Source of the DNA: Bradyrhizobium sp. CB2312
Lineage (GTDB): Bacteria; Pseudomonadota; Alphaproteobacteria; Rhizobiales; Xanthobacteraceae
NCBI RefSeq assembly: GCF_029714425.1
Contig: NZ_CP121668.1
Coordinates: forward strand, 9,135,501 to 9,199,500
Reading direction: 5' to 3'
DNA: 64,000 nt
Shown: in pieces, positions 12,630 through 21,131 of the stretch
Numbering within the stretch: the stretch's first letter is position 1
Layout: each line of letters starts with the position of its first letter
The notes under the pieces: generated by a model
Database searches by the model: none
Seen by the model: the letters and a program-made list of their open reading frames with translations, nothing else
What the model was told of the DNA's origin: nothing
Made by a program: the position numbers and the translations under genes

Positions 12630-13370
12630 TCACCGCGAAATGTCGCCGCTTGATATTGCAGCCACGATATCGAAGAAGAGATCGCTAGATTGCTTACCAC
12701 TAATCTCGGCACACAAATCGTCAACCGGTATTGTCGCCGAAACTCCGACCCGTGGATTGAACAATCCCAAACTATCAATTTGGAAGCGCTTCGAAACATA
12801 GTTCAATGCGCTATAGGTTATTAGCTGCCGAACATCGACAGAACGGAAGAGGCGATCCCCTGCCTTAATCTCGTAAAGTGCATTCGAGTAAATTAGATCG
12901 CCCTTTCCGGCGTCAATCATGCCGCATCCAGGAAAGCTTGGCTCGATTAGCAGAGCGCCGCCCATGCCATCGAAGCAAAACATGCGTGAAAGCCGATTAC
13001 GCTGTTCCTCGATGTCGAAGAGCTCGTTCGCTGTGACGTTATCAGAAGCACCCGCTTGAACTCGCAGTTCTCTGTGCGAAGATCGCGAGTGAACTTCGGC
13101 CAAGGCCCTTTGCACATCCTCCGTCGTCAACTTCGGTGGAGGCCAGCTGACGTTACGCCTCACTTCCTGGCAAAAGATCGTGAATGCCGTTTCGTTGATA
13201 AGTCCACGCCTCAACGGAGACGTAGACGCCTTCAACTCCGGAAATTCACGTTCATATTGCCCAAGGTTTAGACGCCGAACGAAGACATCCATCGTCGGCG
13301 TTAGATCTCTCCAGAACGAAGAATGCACCTTGCAAAAGGAGGACACCGTGATCACAGGGGAATACTCCAC
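12630..13370 (-). CDS. PD-(D/E)XK nuclease-like protein, RT-associated
   Basis: 246 residues, not recognised as a named family. The C-terminal half shows a restriction-endonuclease core: G157-D158 in GKGDLI, E167-I-K169 in LYEIKAG, then R181-Q182-L183-xx-Y185, the QLxxY helix usual in PD-(D/E)XK enzymes. The N-terminal region (SFCKVHSSFWRDLTPTMDVFVRRLN) is a conserved-looking helical stretch of unknown role. The start overlaps the end of the reverse transcriptase gene by 19 bases, so translation is probably coupled. Base composition is clearly lower in GC than the flanks. Nuclease activity and any link to defence are inference. Confidence 0.75.
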   Translation of the reverse strand: MEYSPVITVSSFCKVHSSFWRDLTPTMDVFVRRLNLGQYEREFPELKASTSPLRRGLINETAFTIFCQEVRRNVSWPPPKLTTEDVQRALAEVHSRSSHRELRVQAGASDNVTANELFDIEEQRNRLSRMFCFDGMGGALLIEPSFPGCGMIDAGKGDLIYSNALYEIKAGDRLFRSVDVRQLITYSALNYVSKRFQIDSLGLFNPRVGVSATIPVDDLCAEISGKQSSDLFFDIVAAISSGDISR

Positions 13371-14959
13371 CCGGTCTTATTTGCCTTTTCGCCAGCCCAC
13401 CGCTGTACCAGCTGCTCAAATGGAGAGAATTCGTCTGCGGTATGGTTTCGCCAATGCTTCCCCTCGTCTCTCAAGGCATATGACGCGATAATAAACGCTC
13501 TTCTCTCGGCTACGCCCAAGGACCTGAAGCTAGCTCGCAAGTCCGACAACCAGTACCAATTTTTCCATTTAGCCATCACAAGGATGATGTCTCTCCGCAG
13601 GAGAGAAGAGGATGATGACAACTTAAAAAGTTTCGCCAGCACGGCTTCTGCCTCGGGCGAGTGCTTGCATGACAGCAACCTTATCGCAAACGCCAAATTG
13701 AGTTCGACGCTTAAAACGTGTGAGTGGCTTTCGATCAATGAGATGATCTTTTGATGAACGACGTCTTGTGCTTGGGCTGAAAGCTCGTCGAACACGCTCC
13801 TTGCGACAGTCAAGACGCTAGAAAAAATCGGGTACAATAGTTCCGCGCTGTTTATCATCGTAGCGACCGCGTCATCCCGAGACTTCGGATCGAGATACCG
13901 TACGGCAGCAACAATCTTCCGCGTTAGGCCGATGTGAACTCTGCTCTTTAGCAGTTCCTCTCGGAGCAACTCGAGAATATCGAAGCGCTCAATCTCGGCT
14001 CGCAAAGCCTCGTAGTCCTCTTCCTTGGTGGGCGAATATGGATCGAAGCGAAGCGAGAGCTTCATCAGTCCCCTCGCACGCTCGTGCAACGCGGCAACCT
14101 CTCCGTCACTTGCGTTCGGAGTGAGGGGGTTCGTCGCGATGAACTCCGCGCTGGACATAATGCGCGTTTTCGCCTTTTGTAGCTGCAGCCCTTGCGTGCG
14201 TAACAGCTTCTCCGAAAGAAAAATTAGACGCCCGTACGCCTCTTCATTGCTATTGCAGAAAATATGAAAATCGTCTGCAAAACGACAAAAGCTAATCCCC
14301 TCCATCTCTAAGAGTCGGTCAATCTGATTTAGAACCAACTCAGACAGAATCCTTGCCGCGGGACCTCCAACGGGAAGACCGAAGGAATTTGTATTGGAGA
14401 AGTTCTTCAAGAAAGCCATTATCCGGCTATGCGTGTCTCCAAGCGTAGCCAACTGAAGAAGCGCGTTTTCGAGTCGATGGTGTCCTAGTCTCGGATAAAA
14501 CTCAGAGATATCACAAACCACGACAAACTTCGATGTTGCGGCGCGTTCAAGGGAGCATTCCATGAAATCGCGCCAGCCGCCGGTATCGTCAAAAATATCT
14601 GCGCTTTCTTCGCTCCATCGGTATCGATAGGAGAAGACTCTTCTAGAGCTTGTTGGAAGTCGAGCAGCTTCAACTTTCTCCGCGATCGCGAGGACAAGAC
14701 CGAGGAAGTAGAGGTTCCACAATGGGTCCATTTGCGTAGCCCAGCGAAACCCCGTGTAGTTCACGGGAGCGAGGGCAGCGTCATGAGCCGGGGGGTGCCG
14801 ACTCAGATATCCATCAAAATCCCGGTGTATTTCTTGAAGTAGAGTAAGTGTTTCGTTCGCTTTATCGAAGAAAATGTGATTTTCGACTGGGAACGGGAAG
14901 ATGTCCGTGTCTCCATGCCGGATAACATTGGCAATGGCCCTCTTGAAGAATTCGTCCAT
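13352..14959 (-). CDS. Reverse transcriptase with helical C-terminal domain (UG/DRT-like)
   Basis: 535-residue reverse transcriptase. Motif A is VVVCDISEFYPRL with D150; motif B is GLPVGGPAARILSELVL at about 194-210; motif C is CRFADDFHIF with D229 and D230; a motif D lysine lies in QKAKTRIM (about 261-268). The catalytic triad is intact. Residues 280-535 are predicted mostly helical, reminiscent of the alpha-repeat domains of Abi and unknown-group defence RTs. No group II intron maturase or integrase domain is visible, and no retron msr-msd was recognised. It precedes and overlaps a PD-(D/E)XK gene. GC by hand count of sample lines is near 50% against about 65% around it, which indicates transfer. 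Exact RT class is not determined. Confidence 0.88.
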   Translation of the reverse strand: MDEFFKRAIANVIRHGDTDIFPFPVENHIFFDKANETLTLLQEIHRDFDGYLSRHPPAHDAALAPVNYTGFRWATQMDPLWNLYFLGLVLAIAEKVEAARLPTSSRRVFSYRYRWSEESADIFDDTGGWRDFMECSLERAATSKFVVVCDISEFYPRLGHHRLENALLQLATLGDTHSRIMAFLKNFSNTNSFGLPVGGPAARILSELVLNQIDRLLEMEGISFCRFADDFHIFCNSNEEAYGRLIFLSEKLLRTQGLQLQKAKTRIMSSAEFIATNPLTPNASDGEVAALHERARGLMKLSLRFDPYSPTKEEDYEALRAEIERFDILELLREELLKSRVHIGLTRKIVAAVRYLDPKSRDDAVATMINSAELLYPIFSSVLTVARSVFDELSAQAQDVVHQKIISLIESHSHVLSVELNLAFAIRLLSCKHSPEAEAVLAKLFKLSSSSSLLRRDIILVMAKWKNWYWLSDLRASFRSLGVAERRAFIIASYALRDEGKHWRNHTADEFSPFEQLVQRWAGEKANKTGWSIPL

Positions 14960-14981
14960 TCGAGACCGGTCCGATCACTGG

Positions 14982-15004
14982 CATGCAACTACCGAAGTTG
15001 CATG
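14982..15004. promoter_or_regulatory. Perfect inverted repeat upstream of RT gene
   Basis: CATGCAACT-ACCGA-AGTTGCATG, nine-base arms and five-base loop, begins 23 bases before the RT start codon. It could be an operator or a hairpin in the leader RNA of the RT operon. Role is inference. Confidence 0.5.
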
Positions 15005-15055
15005 TGAATGATTGTTCTACCCATCGAATGACCGACCTGCAAGTAAGCTCATATC

Positions 15056-15238
15056 CTATCCCTTCCCCTCATCGCTCGCCAGCACACCTTTCATCGCACG
15101 CGCCCAGCCCGCAAGCTTTCGCGCCCGTGTCGCATGGCTCATGTTCGGCTTGAAGCGGCACTCGAAGCGCCGGTTGTCGGCGAATTTTATCGGCTCGGGA
15201 TAGACGCTGGTCTGGAGACCGGCGAGATAGGCGGTCCC
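15056..15238 (-). pseudogene. Truncated glpK 3' end (second copy)
   Basis: The minus strand encodes [19 protein letters not shown] and the rest of a glycerol kinase C terminus ending in VLASDEGKG. It aligns without gaps to the last 57 or so residues of the intact glpK, with about 11 differences (near 80% identity). The copy has no start and stops being similar at about 15238, close to a family C repeat at 15246. It has the same orientation as the real gene and borders the lower-GC RT island, so it looks like a recombination or integration scar. Confidence 0.85.
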
Positions 15239-15245
15239 CACACTC

Positions 15246-15333
15246 CGTCATTGCGAGCGCAGCGAAGCAATCCAGAGTCTTTCCGCAGAGGCAGTCTGGA
15301 TTGCTTCGTCGCAAGGGCTCCTCGCAATGACGG
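15246..15333. repeat. Palindromic intergenic repeat, family C copy 1
   Basis: Begins CGTCATTGCGAGCGCAGCG, has GAAGCAATCCAGA and TCTGGATTGCTTC as inner arms, and ends with CTCGCAATGACGG. A second copy is at 56918-57003. It separates the glpK fragment from the GNAT gene. Confidence 0.85.
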
Positions 15334-15351
15334 TGGGGAGGCAGCCGCGTA

Positions 15352-15945
15352 CTACTCAATGATCGGCACATGCTTCGCCGCGTCGCGCGGCGCCGTTCCA
15401 TCGAGCCGCGGATCGTCCGCCACCTCGACCTGGCGGCGGAACGGACGAAATCCCGAGCGCTGGTAGAACGCGACGGCGGAGGGATGATCGAAGGTGAAGG
15501 TGTGCACCCAGACGCGGTGGAGGTCGCGCGACCACGCGATCTCCAGCGCACGGTTCATCAGGAAGCGGGCGGCGCCGGTTCCGATCAACGCTGAAGTGAC
15601 ACCGAAATAGACCAGCTCGCATTGGCCGGGCTGGCGAAAGTCCAGCTCCAGCAGGCCTTCGTCGCGACCGTCCGCAACCAATGCGTAGACCTCGATATCA
15701 GGCGCATGGATGATCGCAGCAAGCTCCGCATCAGTCATGCGCGGCCGGGAAAACCACAGCCACTCCTCGCCCACGCGACGATAGAGGTCGCGGTACCAAT
15801 CAAGCGGGGGCGCATCGACCTTGCGCAAGATCCACGCGCCGGGCGGATTGTCACGGCGCGCGGGAGGTGCGGTCATCTCCAGATGGGTGACGACCGCCGC
15901 GAGCTTGCCGTTCGGCACATCGGAATAGCCGTCGGGGAGGATCAC
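15352..15945 (-). CDS. GNAT family N-acetyltransferase
   Basis: 197 residues. The acetyl-CoA-binding region is degenerate, SALIGTGAARFLMNRALEIA (about residues 139-158), followed by RVWVHTFTFDHPSAVAFYQRSGFRPF, the beta-6/alpha-4 segment typical of GNATs. Acceptor is unknown. The start is GTG at 15945, immediately after the glpK stop codon on the same strand, so it is probably translated from the glpK transcript. It lies between the intact glpK and the truncated glpK copy. Confidence 0.88.
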   Translation of the reverse strand: MILPDGYSDVPNGKLAAVVTHLEMTAPPARRDNPPGAWILRKVDAPPLDWYRDLYRRVGEEWLWFSRPRMTDAELAAIIHAPDIEVYALVADGRDEGLLELDFRQPGQCELVYFGVTSALIGTGAARFLMNRALEIAWSRDLHRVWVHTFTFDHPSAVAFYQRSGFRPFRRQVEVADDPRLDGTAPRDAAKHVPIIE

Positions 15946-17448
15946 TCACTCCCCCTCATCGCTCGCGAGCACGCCCTTCACTGCCCTTGCCCAGCCGGCG
16001 AGCTTCCGCTCGCGCGTCGCCTCGCTCATGTTCGGCTTGAAGCGGTGCTCGAGGCGCCAATTGTCGGCGAACTTCGTCGGCTCAGGATAGACGCCAGCGT
16101 GAAGGCCGGCGAGATAGGCGGCACCCAGCGCGGTGGTCTCCTGGATCACGGGGCGATCGACCGGTGCGTTGAGGAGATCGGCGAGGCGCTGCATGGTCCA
16201 GTCGGAGGCGGTCATGCCGCCGTCGACGCGGAGCACGACGCTGGCGGTTTCCGAGCTCGGCCAGTCCGCGCGCATCGCGGCCCAGAGGTCGAAGGTCTGA
16301 TAACAAACGCTCTCCAGCGCGGCATGGGCGAGCTCGGCGGGGCCGGTGTTGCGGGTGAGGCCGAACAGCGCGCCGCGCACGCGCGGATTCCAGTAGGGCG
16401 CGCCCATGCCGACAAAGGCCGGCACGAGATAGACGCTCTGCATGGAGTCGGACTGGTCGGCAAGCGGTCCGGTCTCGGCGGCGTGCTTGATGATGCCGAG
16501 GCCGTCGCGCAGCCACTGCACCGCGCTGCCGGCGACGAAGATCGAGCCTTCGAGCGCGTAGGTGCGTTTGCCATCGAGCTGGTAGGCGACGGTGGTGAGC
16601 AGCTTGTTGTTGGAGACGACCGGCGTGGTGCCGGTGTTGAGCAGCGCAAAGCAGCCGGTGCCGTAAGTGGATTTCATCATGCCCGGGCGGAAGCAGGCCT
16701 GGCCGATGGTCGCGGCCTGCTGGTCGCCGGCGATGCCGGAGATGGCGATGGCGCCGCCGAACAGATCCGGCGTGGTCTCGCCGAAGCGGGCCGAGGAATC
16801 CTTCACCTCGGGCAGCATCGAGCGCGGCACGCCGATGATCTCCAGCAGCTCGTCGTCCCACTGGCCGGTGTGGATGTTGAACAGCAGCGTGCGCGAGGCG
16901 TTGGTGGCGTCGGTGGCGTGCACCTTGCCGCCGGTGAGGCGCCAGAGCAGGTAGCAGTCGATGGTGCCAAACATCAATTCTCCGCGCGCGGCGCGGGCGC
17001 GCGCGCCGGGAACGTGGTCGAGGATCCAGGCAACCTTGGTGCCGGAGAAATAGGGATCGATGATCAGGCCGGTCTTCTGCGAGATCACGGGCTCGCGACC
17101 GTCGGCCTTCAGCTTGGCGCAGATGTCGGCGGTGCGGCGGTCCTGCCAGACGATGGCGCGGTGCACGGCCTGGCCCGTGGCGCGGTCCCACACCACGGTG
17201 GTCTCGCGCTGATTGGTGATGCCGATCGCGGCGATGTCCTTTGCGCTGATGCCGACCTGCTCGATCGCCTCGCGGCAGACGATCACGGTCGAGGTCCAGA
17301 TGTCCTCCGGCTCGTGCTCGACCCAGCCCGAGGCCGGGAAATGCTGCGGAAACTCGGCCTGCGCCTTCGCCGCAATGGAAATATCGCCGCGAAACACGAT
17401 CGCGCGCGAAGAGGTGGTGCCCTGGTCGATGGCAAGGACGAAAGACAT
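15946..17448 (-). CDS. glpK: Glycerol kinase
   Basis: 500 residues, full length FGGY-family kinase that phosphorylates glycerol to glycerol-3-phosphate in the cytosol. [16 protein letters not shown] at the N terminus is phosphate-1 binding, [13 protein letters not shown] follows, and [30 protein letters not shown] and [23 protein letters not shown] mark the ATPase core. No glpF or glpD neighbour is seen. The 3' end is duplicated at 15056-15238. Confidence 0.96.
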   Translation of the reverse strand: MSFVLAIDQGTTSSRAIVFRGDISIAAKAQAEFPQHFPASGWVEHEPEDIWTSTVIVCREAIEQVGISAKDIAAIGITNQRETTVVWDRATGQAVHRAIVWQDRRTADICAKLKADGREPVISQKTGLIIDPYFSGTKVAWILDHVPGARARAARGELMFGTIDCYLLWRLTGGKVHATDATNASRTLLFNIHTGQWDDELLEIIGVPRSMLPEVKDSSARFGETTPDLFGGAIAISGIAGDQQAATIGQACFRPGMMKSTYGTGCFALLNTGTTPVVSNNKLLTTVAYQLDGKRTYALEGSIFVAGSAVQWLRDGLGIIKHAAETGPLADQSDSMQSVYLVPAFVGMGAPYWNPRVRGALFGLTRNTGPAELAHAALESVCYQTFDLWAAMRADWPSSETASVVLRVDGGMTASDWTMQRLADLLNAPVDRPVIQETTALGAAYLAGLHAGVYPEPTKFADNWRLEHRFKPNMSEATRERKLAGWARAVKGVLASDEGE

Positions 17449-17553
17449 GGCGGCTTACCCTGGCGTTTACCCTTGGAGGGGTCATTGTGTCGCGCCAAAG
17501 GGAGCGGATTGGAGGCGGAAGGTCAAGGTTGGATGCGGGGCGCGACTGCCCTA

Positions 17554-17710
17554 CCCTTCTCCCCTTGTGGGAGAAGGTGGCGCGCGGAGCGCGCCGGATG
17601 AGGGGTCTGCTTCAGCGCATACAAATGTGAGAGCATCACCCCGCGGAAGCAGACGCCTCACCCGTCTCGCCGCTTCGCGGCGAGCCACCCTCTCCCACAA
17701 GGGGAGAGGG
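17554..17710. repeat. Palindromic intergenic repeat, family D copy 1
   Basis: Two hairpins back to back: CCCTTCTCCCCTTGTGGGAG with its arm at the left and CCCTCTCCCACAAGGGGAG at the right, joined by GGATGAGGGGT and ACGCCTCACCCGTCTCG. Related copies are at 28794, 48459, 53560, 55632 and 62446. Confidence 0.85.
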
Positions 17711-17717
17711 AAGAAGG

Positions 17718-18491
17718 CTACACCGCCGCCGTGGTCACGCCACCGTCGATGACGATGGTCTGGCCGGTCATGAAGCTCGAGGCGTCGGAGGCGAGGTAGG
17801 CGACGGCGCCGGCGATCTCGTCGGGTTCGCCGATGCGGCGGAGCGGCGTGGTGGCGGTGCGGCGCTTGAGCATGGCTTCGTCTTCCCACAGGGCGCGGGC
17901 GAAATCGGTCTTGACGAGGCCGGGCGCGATGCAGTTGACGCGGACGCCTTTCGGGCCCCATTCGCCGGCGAGCGAGCGGCACAGCGCGAAGTCGGCGGCC
18001 TTGGAGATGCCGTAGGCGCCGATCACGGTGGAGCCGCGCAGGCCGCCGATCGAGGAGATGATGACGACGGAGCCGCTGCCGCGCTCGGCCATCTGCGGGA
18101 TCGCGAGCGCGGAGAGCCAGATGTTGCTCTTGACGTTCGAGCCCATGATCTTGTCGAAGGCCTCGTCGGTGATGTCGAGCAGCGGGCCGTAATAAGGGTT
18201 CACCGCGGCGTTGCAGACGAGGATGTCGATCTTGCCGTAGTGTTTTGTGGCGCCCGAGATCAGCGCCACGACCTCGTTCTTGCGCGCGATGTTGCAGGGG
18301 ATGACGATGGCGTCACCGCCTGATGCGTTGATGCCGTCGGCGACTTCCTTGCAGGCTTCCGCTTTCCGGGAGGAGACCACGACCTTGGCGCCGAGCTTGG
18401 CGAGCAGCTCGGCCGAGGAGCGGCCGATGCCGCGGCTGGAGCCGGTGACGACGGCGACTTTTCCGGTGAGATCGAACGGGGTGTTTTTCAT
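17718..18491 (-). CDS. SDR family oxidoreductase
   Basis: 257-residue classical short-chain dehydrogenase. The cofactor motif is TGSSRGIGRSSAELL (about 16-30), the NNAG equivalent is VCNAAVNPYYG, the catalytic set is Ser in IISSIGG with YGISKAA, and the C terminus ends MTGQTIVIDGGVTTAAV. The Arg after the first Gly suggests NADP(H) is possible. It follows the pim-like operon in the same direction but is separated by a palindromic repeat. It could be the hydroxyacyl-CoA dehydrogenase step or a separate gene; its position corresponds to the last gene of the R. palustris pim cluster, which I cannot confirm. Confidence 0.88.
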   Translation of the reverse strand: MKNTPFDLTGKVAVVTGSSRGIGRSSAELLAKLGAKVVVSSRKAEACKEVADGINASGGDAIVIPCNIARKNEVVALISGATKHYGKIDILVCNAAVNPYYGPLLDITDEAFDKIMGSNVKSNIWLSALAIPQMAERGSGSVVIISSIGGLRGSTVIGAYGISKAADFALCRSLAGEWGPKGVRVNCIAPGLVKTDFARALWEDEAMLKRRTATTPLRRIGEPDEIAGAVAYLASDASSFMTGQTIVIDGGVTTAAV

Positions 18492-18522
18492 TGTTGTTGC
18501 TCCGCTGATGCCGCTTGTTCGG

Positions 18523-18625
18523 TGTCATCGCCCGCGAAGGCGGGCGATCCAGTATTCCAGAGACAGCTCGGCTGGAATCGAGAAGCCGCGGCGTACTGGA
18601 TCCCCCGCCTTCGCGGGGGATGACA
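18523..18625. repeat. Palindromic intergenic repeat, family E
   Basis: TGTCATCGCCCGCGAAGGCG at the left pairs with CGCCTTCGCGGGGGATGACA at the right; CCAGTATTCC and GTACTGGATCC form the inner part. Only one copy is seen in the window. Confidence 0.75.
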
Positions 18626-18648
18626 GTGTTGGTGTGGTCTAGATCAAC

Positions 18649-19791
18649 TCAGACCAACCCACCCGCATCCGCGACGCGGCGCTGGTGGTAGTCGGTGTCG
18701 CCAAAGGTGTTCTCGATCATGGTGAGGCGCTTGAAGTAGTGGCCGATCTTCGCCTCCATGGTCATGCCGATGCCGCCATGGAGCTGGATCGCCTGCTGGC
18801 CCACGAATTTCAGCGACTTGCCGATCTGCACCTTGGCCGCGGCGATCGCGTTGCTGCGCTCTTTCGCGTCCTCGAAATCGTTCGCCATGGTCGCGAACAT
18901 CGACATCGAGCGCGCCTGCTCAGTGGCGACGAACATGTCGGAGGCGCGGTGCTGCAGCGACTGGAACGAGCCAATCGCGACGCCGAACTGCTTTCGCGTC
19001 TTGATGTACTCGACAGTGGTCTTGAGCGACTCGTCCATCAGGCCGACCGCCTCGGCGCAGAGCGCGACTCGGGCTTCGTCGACGACGCGCTCGATCAAAG
19101 CGAGCGAGTCCTCGGGATTGCCGATGGCGGCGTCGCTGCCGACTTCGACACCGGTGAAGGTGATGTCGGCGGCGTGAAGGCCGTCCTGGGTCGGGTAGGA
19201 CTTCTTGGTGACGCCCTTGGCATTGGCCGGGACCAGGAACACGCCGATGCCGGCCTTGTCGCGGCGGTCGCCCTTGGTGCGGGCGGTGACGATGAGCGTG
19301 TCGGCGTTCTCGCCGTTGAGCACGACGAATTTCTCGCCGTCGATCACCCAGCCGTCGCCCTTCTTCTTCGCGGTCGTGGTGACGTCGAACAGATCGTAGC
19401 GCGAGTTCTTTTCGAGCTGGGCGAAAGCCAGCGTCTTGCTGCCGTCGATGATCCCCGGCAGGTGCGCGGCCTTCTGAGCATCAGAGCCGGCATGACGCAG
19501 GAAGCCGCCGCCGATCACGACCGTCGCCAGATACGGCTCCAGCACCAGCGCCTTGCCGAGCGCTTCCATCACGATCATGGTCTCGACACCGCCGCCGCCG
19601 AAGCCGCCATCGGCCTCGCTGAAGGGCAGGCCGAGCAGGCCCTGCTCGGCCAGCTTGCCCCAGACGGCCTGGCTCCAGCCGCCCTTCTCCTTCATGTATT
19701 TCTTGCGCTGCTCGAAATCGTAGGAATCGGTCAGCAGGCCGTCGATGCTTTCCTTGAGAAGCCGCTGCTCCTCGTTCAGGTCAAAATCCAT
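18649..19791 (-). CDS. pimD: Acyl-CoA dehydrogenase, PimD-like
   Basis: 380-residue FAD-dependent acyl-CoA dehydrogenase of the shorter subunit type. The start at 19791 gives MDFDLNEEQRLLKESIDGLL. Visible are AFAQLEKNSRYDLFDVTTTAK, VIDGEKFVVLNGENADTLIVTARTKG and the C-terminal QLHGGIGMTMEAKIGHYFKRL. The usual catalytic Glu of the QxFGGxGxxxE region appears as the GGIGMTMEA glutamate. Order and pairing with the next gene match the PimC/PimD pair of Rhodopseudomonas palustris, thought to oxidise dicarboxylyl-CoA. A family B repeat lies between the two. Confidence 0.88.
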   Translation of the reverse strand: MDFDLNEEQRLLKESIDGLLTDSYDFEQRKKYMKEKGGWSQAVWGKLAEQGLLGLPFSEADGGFGGGGVETMIVMEALGKALVLEPYLATVVIGGGFLRHAGSDAQKAAHLPGIIDGSKTLAFAQLEKNSRYDLFDVTTTAKKKGDGWVIDGEKFVVLNGENADTLIVTARTKGDRRDKAGIGVFLVPANAKGVTKKSYPTQDGLHAADITFTGVEVGSDAAIGNPEDSLALIERVVDEARVALCAEAVGLMDESLKTTVEYIKTRKQFGVAIGSFQSLQHRASDMFVATEQARSMSMFATMANDFEDAKERSNAIAAAKVQIGKSLKFVGQQAIQLHGGIGMTMEAKIGHYFKRLTMIENTFGDTDYHQRRVADAGGLV

Positions 19792-19818
19792 TTTATCTAC
19801 TCTCCCGGTATCTGATTT

Positions 19819-19899
19819 CGTCATGCCCGGCCTCGTGCCGGGCATCCACGTTCTTCGTGCCGTTAGGCGTGGATGGCCGGGTCAAGCCCGGCCATGACG
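19819..19899. repeat. Palindromic intergenic repeat, family B copy 2
   Basis: CGTCATGCCCGGCCTCGTGC at the left, ATCCACGTTCTT in the middle, and GTCAAGCCCGGCCATGACG at the right. It matches the copy at 9895-9981 and lies inside the pim-like operon. Confidence 0.85.
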
Positions 19900-19924
19900 G
19901 CGAGTGCGTGGTGGCGGGCAGAAA

Positions 19925-21115
19925 TCAAAGCCCCAGCACTGCCTTGGCGATGATGTTGCGCTGGATTTCGTTGGAGCCGCCGTAGATCGAGACCTTGCGG
20001 TTGTTGAAGTAGCTCGGCGCGATCTGGGCGGTCCAGTCCATGGCTTCGTTGGAGCCGTCGTCCCCGTGCACGTCGTAGGGAGCCGCGAACGGGCCGATCA
20101 CTTCCATCAAGAGCTCGGTGGTGGTCTGCTGGATCTCGGAGCCCTTGATCTTCAGCACCGAGGAGGCCGGATTGGGCTTGCCCTTGCCGTGCTTGCCCTC
20201 GTCGGCGACGACGCGGAGCTGCGTCAGCTCGAGCGCCTTCAGCTCGATCTCGCAGGCCGCAAGCTTCTCGCGGAAGGCTGCGTCCTGGATGACCGGCTTG
20301 CCGCCCGACTCGACCTTGCCGGCGAGATCGCGGATGCGGCGCAGCCGCTCCTTGGAGACGCCGACGCGGGCGATGCCGGTGCGCTCATTGCCGAGCAGGA
20401 ATTTTGCGTAGTCCCAGCCTTTGTTCTCCTCGCCGATCAGGTTCTCGATCGGGACTTCGACGTCGTCGAAGAAGACCTCATTGACTTCGACGCCGCCGTC
20501 GATGGTCTGGATCGGGCGCACGGTGACGCCCTTCGACTTCATCGAGAACACGATGAAGGAGATGCCCATCTGCTTCTTGGCATTGTTGTCGGTGCGGCAG
20601 AGGCAGAAGATCATGTCGGCGTGCTGGGCGAGCGTGGTCCAGGTCTTCTGGCCGTTGATGATCCACTTGTCGCCACGGCGCTCGGCTTTCGTCTTGAGCG
20701 AAGCAAGGTCGGAGCCGGAGCCCGGCTCGGAGAAGCCCTGACACCACCAATCGTCGACATTGGCGATGCGCGGCAGGTACTGCTTCTTCTGCTCCTCGTT
20801 GCCGAAGGTGTAGATGACCGGGCCGACCATGCTGACGCCGAAGGCGAGCGGCTGCGGCGCCGGATAGGACTGCAGCTCCTCGTTGAAGATGTAGTGCTGC
20901 ACGGAGGTCCAGCCCGTGCCGCCATATTGCTTGGGCCAGTGGCTGACGCCCCAGCCCTTCTTGTTGAGGATGCGCCACCACGTCACCATCTCGTCCTTGG
21001 TGAGGTGGCGGCCCTCGACCAGCTTGCGCCGCGTATCCGGCGGCACGTTGTCGCGGAAGAACGACCGCACTTCCTCGCGAAACGCCTGCTCTTCTTTCGT
21101 GAATGCGAGATCCAT
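19925..21115 (-). CDS. pimC: Acyl-CoA dehydrogenase, PimC-like
   Basis: 396-residue acyl-CoA dehydrogenase. MDLAFTKEEQAFREEVRSFF starts the N-terminal helical domain. CQGFSEPGSGSDLASLKTKA (about 138-157) is the first ACDH signature, WIINGQKTWTTLAQHADMIFCL follows, and the C terminus SIYGGSNEIQRNIIAKAVLGL is the second signature. Flavin is reoxidised through ETF. It is the larger partner of the downstream dehydrogenase gene. Start ATG at 21115 has GGAGGATCC just upstream. Confidence 0.92.
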   Translation of the reverse strand: MDLAFTKEEQAFREEVRSFFRDNVPPDTRRKLVEGRHLTKDEMVTWWRILNKKGWGVSHWPKQYGGTGWTSVQHYIFNEELQSYPAPQPLAFGVSMVGPVIYTFGNEEQKKQYLPRIANVDDWWCQGFSEPGSGSDLASLKTKAERRGDKWIINGQKTWTTLAQHADMIFCLCRTDNNAKKQMGISFIVFSMKSKGVTVRPIQTIDGGVEVNEVFFDDVEVPIENLIGEENKGWDYAKFLLGNERTGIARVGVSKERLRRIRDLAGKVESGGKPVIQDAAFREKLAACEIELKALELTQLRVVADEGKHGKGKPNPASSVLKIKGSEIQQTTTELLMEVIGPFAAPYDVHGDDGSNEAMDWTAQIAPSYFNNRKVSIYGGSNEIQRNIIAKAVLGL

Positions 21116-21131
21116 CGGATCCTCCTGTGAA

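Noticed and set aside
13352..14959. RT as a group II intron or retron RT
   Set aside because: No maturase or endonuclease domain, no intron-like RNA structure noted around the gene, and no recognisable msr-msd. The long helical C terminus fits Abi/UG RTs better.
15622..17601. 659-codon open frame opposite glpK and the GNAT gene
   Set aside because: Antisense to an intact, easily recognised glycerol kinase; no start signal or recognisable domain.
17554..17710. CRISPR-like repeats in the palindromic intergenic regions
   Set aside because: Copies are dispersed singly rather than in arrays with regular spacers, and no cas gene is present.
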